A program made the translations under genes and the position numbers. DNA of 64,000 nucleotides from Acidobacteriaceae bacterium (GTDB lineage Bacteria > Acidobacteriota > Terriglobia > Terriglobales > Acidobacteriaceae): assembly GCA_003134655.1 (NCBI GenBank), contig PLBY01000045.1, positions 96,425 through 160,424 of the forward strand. Reading direction: 5' to 3'. The notes under the pieces were generated by a model. The model made no database searches. It was not told the origin of the DNA and saw only the letters and a list, made by a program, of their open reading frames with translations. This document shows, piece after piece, positions 59,416 to 64,000 of this stretch. The first letter of the stretch is position 1. Each line of letters starts with the position of its first letter.

Positions 59416-59838
59416 ATGTCAAAGCTTTGTCCCAGTGCACAACCAGGCATGGACAATTGCCGAGTTCTGGGGGTGGTCCAGCACGACGGACCGGCCCCCA
59501 GGATCGTCTATCTCAACGAACTCCTGCCCGCCACCGACGATGTCCTCGCGCTCTCCGCGCCTCTTAAGCCCACCGAGGTCTACCGCCTGTCAGCCACCTG
59601 CGCCGAGCACAAATGCCCGCACTTTGATGGCGCCGACTGCCGCCTCGCCACGCGCATCGTCCAGATTCTTCCCGCAGTCGTCGATGCCCTGCCACCCTGC
59701 ACCATCCGCAAAGACTGCCGCTGGTTCTCGCAGGAAGGCGGAGCCGCCTGCCGCCGCTGCCCCGAAGTTACCACCGTCAGCTACGATCTCTCGCCGACAG
59801 CACGAGAGGTCTCCGGCCTGCCCGTGATGCAAGACTAG
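59416..59838 (+). CDS. cysteine-rich protein, possible metal or Fe-S binder
   Basis: A 140-residue protein with nine or more cysteines spread as C5, C15, CAEHKC, CR, CTIRKDC and CRRC. The spacing CxxxxC-H and CRRC suggests a bound metal or iron-sulfur cluster, perhaps in two groups. The middle LPAVVDALPPCTIRKDCRWF is the most distinctive part. ATG 59416 has GGAGG seven bases upstream and follows the preceding gene by 12 bases. Similar proteins are sometimes annotated nitrogen-fixation-like; I cannot support that here. Confidence 0.7.
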   Translation: MSKLCPSAQPGMDNCRVLGVVQHDGPAPRIVYLNELLPATDDVLALSAPLKPTEVYRLSATCAEHKCPHFDGADCRLATRIVQILPAVVDALPPCTIRKDCRWFSQEGGAACRRCPEVTTVSYDLSPTAREVSGLPVMQD

Positions 59839-59867
59839 AACGTGGCGAGCACTATGTGGCGCGAACT

Positions 59868-59903
59868 ATGTGGCGCGGGCGCCCCCGCCCGCGCATGCCG
59901 AAG
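59868..59903 (+). repeat. intergenic repeat, TGTGGCGCGGGCGCCCCCGC family
   Basis: Same as 58850; preceded by two truncated heads (GTGGCGAGC, ATGTGGCGCGAACT) at 59842 and 59854, as if repeated insertion or slippage occurred. Lies in the 59839-60103 gap. Confidence 0.75.
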
Positions 59904-60020
59904 CCATGCGCACTGCTGCCATCCGCTGCAACCTGGGTGCCCCATTTCTCGCGTCCTTTGCGAGAAGGGCTTTTCGCTGTTGAACTTGACCAATTCCAGT
60001 TGTGCCGCTCCGGTCCAGAT

Positions 60021-60050
60021 TTTGTCATTCCGACCAACGGGAGGAATCCG
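60021..60050 (+). repeat. intergenic repeat, TTTGTCATTCCGACC...GGAGGAATCCG
   Basis: Copy of the 58923 element; its translation (FCHSDQREESASP) appears if the next gene is wrongly extended upstream. Confidence 0.7.
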
Positions 60051-60103
60051 CTTCCCCCCGCCTAGGTCTATACTGCCATCGTCCCCAGGAGCCCAACCCG
60101 AAC

Positions 60104-61363
60104 GTGGACCTCTACCACTGGCTGCCCCCCGATGCCGTAAAAATTCTCCTCGTTCTCTTCCTGTCCTTCCTCATCGGACTCGAACGCGAAGAGCACAAAA
60201 CCGCCGCCGGTTCCTACTCGTTCGGCGGAGTCCGCACCTTCCCTTTAATCGGATTCATCGGCTACTCCATCGCTCTTCTCTCCGGCTCCCAACTGCTTCC
60301 AGTCACCTTAGGCTTCCTGGTGGTCGGAGGCTTCCTGCTGCTCTCCTACTGGCACAAACTCTGCCGCGCGGAAGCAGCAGGAGTGACCTCAGAAATGTCC
60401 GGCCTCACGACGTACCTCGTCGGCGCGCTCGTCTTCTACGATCACCTGTGGATCGCGACCGCCCTCAGCGTAGCCAGCCTCTTGCTCCTGGAACTCAAGG
60501 TCGGTCTTGAGTCGCTTGCCAACCGCACTGCTCCGCAAGAAATTCTCACCTTCGCCAAGTTCCTGCTCCTCACCGCAGTCATTCTCCCCACACTCCCCAA
60601 TCAAGAGTTTGGACGCTTTCACATCAACCCCTTCAAGACGTGGCTGGTCGTCGTCGCCGTCAGCACGATCTCCTATGGCAGTTATGTCCTCCAGAAAGTC
60701 ACGAAAGAAAATGGCGGAGTCGTACTCACCGCTTTCCTCGGCGGCGCCTACTCATCCACCGTAACCACGGTGGCCATGTCGCGCCGCGCCGCGCGTGAAC
60801 GCCGTCCGCACTTGTTCGCCGGGGGCATCCTCATCGCCTCAGGTGTTATGTACCTCCGCCTGGTCGCCCTCCTCACGCTCTTCAATCGCCATTTGGGCGC
60901 AATGCTCGCGCTGCCATTTCTCGTCCTCGCCGCCGTCGCGATCGCCACTGGATTCTTCTGGTCCCGCAGGCCAGACGCAGACGCTTCCCAGATCAAGCGT
61001 GAATTCGAGCCCGGCAATCCCCTGGAACTGCTGGCCGCTTTTCTATTCGCCGGTTTCTTCGTCGCCATGCTGGTCGCCACGCAACTGGCCGTCACCTACC
61101 TCGGCCGCGCCGGAGTCAACATTCTCGCTGCCATCATGGGCGTCACCGATGTCGATCCCTTCATCATGGGCATGACCCAAGCCGCCGGCACCCTCACTCC
61201 CCTCAAAGTCGCCGCCACTGCCGTGATGATCGCCGCCGCCAGCAACAACCTGATCAAAGGCATCTACTCCTACAGCCTCGCCGACCGAAAAACCGGCACC
61301 CAAAGCCTCTCCCTGCTGGTCGCCCTGGCAGCCGCCGGCCTAGTACCCCTCTTCTGGCTGTAA
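60104..61363 (+). CDS. MgtC/SapB-DUF4010 membrane protein
   Basis: A 419-residue inner-membrane protein with about twelve helices. The N-terminal part KILLVLFLSFLIGLEREEHK with FGGVRTFPLIGFIGYS matches MgtC/SapB; the C-terminal two thirds match DUF4010, with FLGGAYSSTVTTVAMSRRA and AAIMGVTDVDPFIMGMTQ. The family is linked to magnesium or envelope stress but its activity is unsettled. The start was set at GTG 60104 (VDLYHWLPPDAVK), with AGGAG about 12 bases upstream, because the earlier in-frame ATG at 60002 covers a repeat. Confidence 0.85.
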   Translation: MDLYHWLPPDAVKILLVLFLSFLIGLEREEHKTAAGSYSFGGVRTFPLIGFIGYSIALLSGSQLLPVTLGFLVVGGFLLLSYWHKLCRAEAAGVTSEMSGLTTYLVGALVFYDHLWIATALSVASLLLLELKVGLESLANRTAPQEILTFAKFLLLTAVILPTLPNQEFGRFHINPFKTWLVVVAVSTISYGSYVLQKVTKENGGVVLTAFLGGAYSSTVTTVAMSRRAARERRPHLFAGGILIASGVMYLRLVALLTLFNRHLGAMLALPFLVLAAVAIATGFFWSRRPDADASQIKREFEPGNPLELLAAFLFAGFFVAMLVATQLAVTYLGRAGVNILAAIMGVTDVDPFIMGMTQAAGTLTPLKVAATAVMIAAASNNLIKGIYSYSLADRKTGTQSLSLLVALAAAGLVPLFWL

Positions 61364-61378
61364 ATTCCCACTACAGAC

Positions 61379-61460
61379 TTTGTCATTCCGACCAAAGGGA
61401 GGAATCTGCTTCTGCACTTCACCCCAGATTCTTGTCATTCCGACCAAAGGGAGGAATCTG
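61379..61460 (+). repeat. two direct copies of the TTTGTCATTCCGACC repeat
   Basis: Copies at 61379-61408 and 61432-61460 differ only at their ends and are spaced by 23 bases. No gene is seen between 61364 and 61638. Confidence 0.75.
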
Positions 61461-61638
61461 CTTTCGCTCTCGCGCGGAAGATGATGCCTCCATGCTTAAT
61501 CCGACCGAAGACACCACTCGAACTTCCATGGGAAGCCAGAAACTGGAATTCGAATCCGCGAGATCTTAGGAGAGATGAGCTAACTTTTCCGCAGCCTGCG
61601 GTGTGTAGATCTGCCATGGAGCTTGTGGTTTCCCAGGA

Positions 61639-62673
61639 CTACGTCTTGGAAGTGTCCAGAGCCGCACTTTGCGCGCCCAGAACTCCCGGCAGCGGCTCAC
61701 GCCGCCGATGTTTTGCTCGCTTTTCCCGGAGTCGCAGCATAGGTTGCTCAACGCAGTAGTACGACACGCAAGCGCAAGCCAGCGCCGGCAGCACAAGAAC
61801 ATATCCCTGGTGCAGCGCGCCATTCGAGCAGAACAACTCTTGCCACAGGTACAGGCTGTAGCTGATCTTTCCCAGCCACGCCACCGGCGCCCAATTCAGC
61901 GCTCGATACGGAACCTGAATCACGTGCAACACTAACCCGGCAACGGACAGATTGAGCAGCGGACCAAGAACAAAGAGCATGAACAACGATCGCGACGGGC
62001 TGGTCGCAGGAAACCATGGAATGAAGATCGTAAGCAGAACCATGGCCAGAGCCAGCGAACCTCTGATTCGAGGAATGCGCGGTGCAAAGATCGCCAGCAG
62101 GCAGCCAATCGCCAGCTGATCCGCAAACGCGGGCAGGCTCCCGACCAGTCCGTTATGCACCCGAAAACCATACAGGCCAGTCCAGAAGATCGGTGTCACG
62201 ATCAACACACCCACCAGAATCGCGGTCTTGCGACTCTGCCACTTCTTTAGAACAAACGGCCACAGCAGGTAGAACTGTTCCTCAATACCGAGCGACCACA
62301 GGTGCCCGAAAATCCACGGCCGCGTGACGTCCATATTCGTGACATACAACAGCGCCGCGGCCGCGTGATACCAGCGCACCTCGTGCCAGTAGAGAACAAT
62401 GACGACTGCGAGAAATACGAATGCGGCGGGAAAAATCCGATAGGCCCGCCGAATATAAAACTCCCGCAGGCTGATGGTGGAGCTGCGCTCGTATTCCCGC
62501 AGCAGAAGGTTGGTAATCAGGTAGCCGGAAAGCACGAAAAAGACGTGCACCCCGAGCGCGCCGTAGCTCCCCAGCACCTCGAGTGAAATATGCTTCCACT
62601 TCACCAGGTGACTGAGGATGACCAACGTGATCGAGATGGCCCGCAAGCCGTCCAGCGATGGTATTCGTTGCAT
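61639..62673 (-). CDS. acyltransferase 3 family membrane protein
   Basis: A 344-residue protein with about ten transmembrane helices. The family signature opens as IPSLDGLRAISITLVILSHL, with the catalytic His in SHL, then FFVLSGYLITNLL and FYIRRAYRIFPA; WSLGIEEQFYLLWPF is also typical. Such enzymes O-acetylate cell-surface sugars such as O-antigen, exopolysaccharide or peptidoglycan. The C-terminus ends in a basic cytosolic tail. The start is taken as ATG 62673; GTG 62679 is two codons earlier. It is alone in its orientation here. Confidence 0.9.
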   Translation of the reverse strand: MQRIPSLDGLRAISITLVILSHLVKWKHISLEVLGSYGALGVHVFFVLSGYLITNLLLREYERSSTISLREFYIRRAYRIFPAAFVFLAVVIVLYWHEVRWYHAAAALLYVTNMDVTRPWIFGHLWSLGIEEQFYLLWPFVLKKWQSRKTAILVGVLIVTPIFWTGLYGFRVHNGLVGSLPAFADQLAIGCLLAIFAPRIPRIRGSLALAMVLLTIFIPWFPATSPSRSLFMLFVLGPLLNLSVAGLVLHVIQVPYRALNWAPVAWLGKISYSLYLWQELFCSNGALHQGYVLVLPALACACVSYYCVEQPMLRLREKRAKHRRREPLPGVLGAQSAALDTSKT

Positions 62674-62793
62674 ACTCACGGCAAATGGGGTGCGGTCGCC
62701 GCGTCACAATGCCGGTCCGCAAACATCCAAGGTAAGCAGGGATTATAGAGGACACTCGTCGCTTCCCCCCAACCGCAACGGCGAAGAGCCTCA

Positions 62794-62827
62794 ATGTGGC
62801 GCGGGTGCCCCCGCCCGCGAAAGCCGG
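62794..62827 (+). repeat. intergenic repeat, TGTGGCGCGGGTGCCCCCGC family
   Basis: Third copy of the 58850 family, one base changed in the loop (GGGTGCCC); followed by AAGCCGGAAAGC in place of ATGCCGAAGCC. Confidence 0.7.
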
Positions 62828-62927
62828 AAAGCTCCCAATGAGTGAAATGGGGATATTACGCCAGCTACGGACTGGCTCCCTTGTTCATTGCGCGATGGTG
62901 GGCGATTGGATTGGCGATGAGGTGACC

Positions 62928-63353
62928 TTACGGTTTCTCGCCTTCGGTTCTCTTCATCTGCGTCTGGTACCAGTATTCTTGGTCGTCGACTTGAGTCTTG
63001 TGTTCTACAAATTTAATGAACTCGGCTTTGCGCTCGCTCGCGTCTAGAAACTCGATGCCGATCTCGAAAGCTCGTTTCTCGACAAGAAAACGGCGATTCA
63101 CCACATCGCCGATAACAGATATGCGGTCGTCTTCAAACGAGGCAATCTCAACCGTCACACCAATCTCGACCGGGTTTTCCGCCTCTACACCGCATCCGCC
63201 AAGGCCGATACTGGAGAGGTTCCCCATGAGAAACAGGTCGGGATCTTTCGCGCGCAGCGAGACCGCAACGAAGCATCTGAGCCGAGGGTAACGACGGTTG
63301 CGAGTTTCACCGTCTGGCGTAGACATGGATGATGGAGGGTCTGCGCCAGACAT
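62928..63353 (-). CDS. PilZ-domain protein
   Basis: A 141-residue protein that is essentially one PilZ domain. The cyclic-di-GMP motif is present in part: RNRRYPRLRC (RxxxR) near residue 20 and LSSIGLGGCGVE, where the second motif reads SSIGLGG instead of DxSxxG. Binding may be weaker or lost. The tail EYWYQTQMKRTEGEKP is polar. ATG 63353 was preferred to GTG 63359. With the HD-GYP/GGDEF/PilZ protein at 15153 it suggests wider use of cyclic-di-GMP. Confidence 0.82.
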   Translation of the reverse strand: MSGADPPSSMSTPDGETRNRRYPRLRCFVAVSLRAKDPDLFLMGNLSSIGLGGCGVEAENPVEIGVTVEIASFEDDRISVIGDVVNRRFLVEKRAFEIGIEFLDASERKAEFIKFVEHKTQVDDQEYWYQTQMKRTEGEKP

Positions 63354-63359
63354 TTTCAC

Positions 63360-63571
63360 TCACGTTCCCCTCTTGAAGTATTCACTGGCGCAAATCCTAC
63401 GTGGGCGAAACACGTAAGTCAATGAAAGCCGAGGAGTTGGCGGTATGTGAACGCAGTCGTTGGCGAAAACAGGCCATTTCACTCAAGTGCCAGCAGACTA
63501 CAAATGCCCTCCCGTTCAGAAGCGAGCGGAAGGGCATCACTCCGATGGCAGCATTCGAGGAGATGATCCCT
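63360..63571. other. gap with hairpin
   Basis: No gene is seen. ATGCCCTCCCG and CGGAAGGGCAT (63504-63537) form an imperfect hairpin 35 bases after the stop of the last gene on the minus strand; lack of a T-run makes terminator function uncertain. Confidence 0.4.
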
Positions 63572-64000
63572 TTACTGCTTGTCGTACACTGCGGTGCTCT
63601 TGTATTTCTTGCCCTGTGCATCGGTTCCATTGGCTGTGACCGTGCGGCTCTTGCCATCGGCCGCGACCACAACGTGGGCCGTAAGAACAACCTTACCGCC
63701 TTTTTTTGACGTTACGTGAAGCGTGTGGTCGTCAATTTGTTTAACTGAGCGCAGGTCTTCGTTCGGATTCCCGGTAGAGGGATAGTCTTTACCATCGAAC
63801 TTACCCGTCCACTCACTGTGCGTAGCCGTCCCGTCCGGAGCGTTGCCATCAATAGTGACTCTTATGCTGTCACCGGCAGCTTCATAGACAACCGTGCTGT
63901 TCTTGGGTGTCCCAGCAGCGATTTTCGATTTCGCCTCGTTCAACTTCCAGGTGCCCATTTGTATATCGCTGGCGAAGCACACTGCCCCTGCCAGAAAACA
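63572..64000 (-). CDS. secreted beta-rich protein, partial (5' end beyond window)
   Basis: The minus-strand frame runs through the right edge; the first visible codons read CFLAGAVCFASDIQM, the end of a signal peptide, so the start is outside the window. The mature part, about 130 residues, reads GTWKLNEAKSKIAAG, then DSIRVTIDGNAPDG, EWTGKFDGKDYPSTGNP, HTLHVTSKKGGKVVLTA and GTDAQGKKYKSTAVYDKQ, a run of beta strands like lipocalin-type secreted proteins common in Acidobacteriota. Ligand unknown. Confidence 0.72.
   Translation of the reverse strand, partial: CFLAGAVCFASDIQMGTWKLNEAKSKIAAGTPKNSTVVYEAAGDSIRVTIDGNAPDGTATHSEWTGKFDGKDYPSTGNPNEDLRSVKQIDDHTLHVTSKKGGKVVLTAHVVVAADGKSRTVTANGTDAQGKKYKSTAVYDKQ

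Noticed and set aside
61481..61759. A 92-codon plus-strand frame near the acyltransferase end
   Set aside because: Overlaps the acyltransferase 3' end antisense, lacks a ribosome site and resembles no family.
46155..62827. Repeat-rich gaps considered as insertion sequences
   Set aside because: No transposase frames, no target-site duplications and copies too short for an IS.

Overview
The window most resembles an Acidobacteriota genome of the Terriglobia/Koribacter type. This is an inference from gene families and intergenic repeats, not from a marker-gene search. Supporting signs are an orphan two-FtsX-domain permease of the acidobacterial ADOP type, a CadC-like winged-helix protein carrying TolB-like propeller repeats, a secreted ASH-repeat/beta-helix protein, KDO synthesis (so a Gram-negative outer membrane), GC-rich codon use, and several families of short palindromic repeats between genes. 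No phage, transposase, CRISPR array or rRNA is visible. One tRNA (CAT anticodon) is present.

Layout. 1-3140: ilvC-ilvG-ilvM (minus) behind a TTGACA promoter whose start site is covered by a TetR-type operator. 3289-5212: ppk2, a TetR regulator and an overlapping cupin gene. 5232-7169: a ferredoxin-NADP reductase and a CDF metal exporter. 7477-15126: a chemotaxis cluster cheA-cheW-mcp-mcp-cheB, with a possible sigma-28 promoter, an extra MshEN-like domain in CheA and a frameshift in the second receptor gene. 15153-17957: one protein with HD-GYP, GAF, GGDEF and PilZ domains. 18192-20715: a second acetolactate synthase (ilvB-ilvN), preceded by a 30-residue leader peptide rich in Val/Leu/Ile and a terminator hairpin, which together look like a classic attenuator. 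20759-22959: murU and an AmgK-RapZ(C) fusion, probably for cell-wall sugar recycling. 23274-26771: a large secreted beta-helix protein. 27025-27101: tRNA. 27349-33349: kdsB, then a minus-strand run manA-manC-hypothetical-pmm-M48 protease that covers GDP-mannose synthesis. 33438-38471: aspartate aminotransferase, coaD, recA and a double-length ThyX. 38693-53123: mostly single plus-strand genes (fabG, GNAT, dienelactone hydrolase, XRE regulator, CadC/PD40 protein, purH, TPR protein, dgt) separated by repeats. 53151-64000: M20 peptidase, OmpA-like protein, ADOP permease, two small cytosolic proteins, an MgtC/DUF4010 membrane protein, an acyltransferase, a PilZ protein and a truncated secreted protein.

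How the parts fit. The two acetolactate synthases share one ketol-acid reductoisomerase (ilvC) but seem to be controlled differently: one by a repressor at the ilvC start site, the other by translation-coupled attenuation. The chemotaxis and cyclic-di-GMP genes are adjacent and convergent, and CheA carries a domain of a family known to bind cyclic-di-GMP, which hints at a link. The most useful leads are the ilvB attenuator, the ilvC operator, the four-domain c-di-GMP protein, the kinase-RapZ fusion, the double ThyX with split motifs, and the repeat families, several of which reach into genes.
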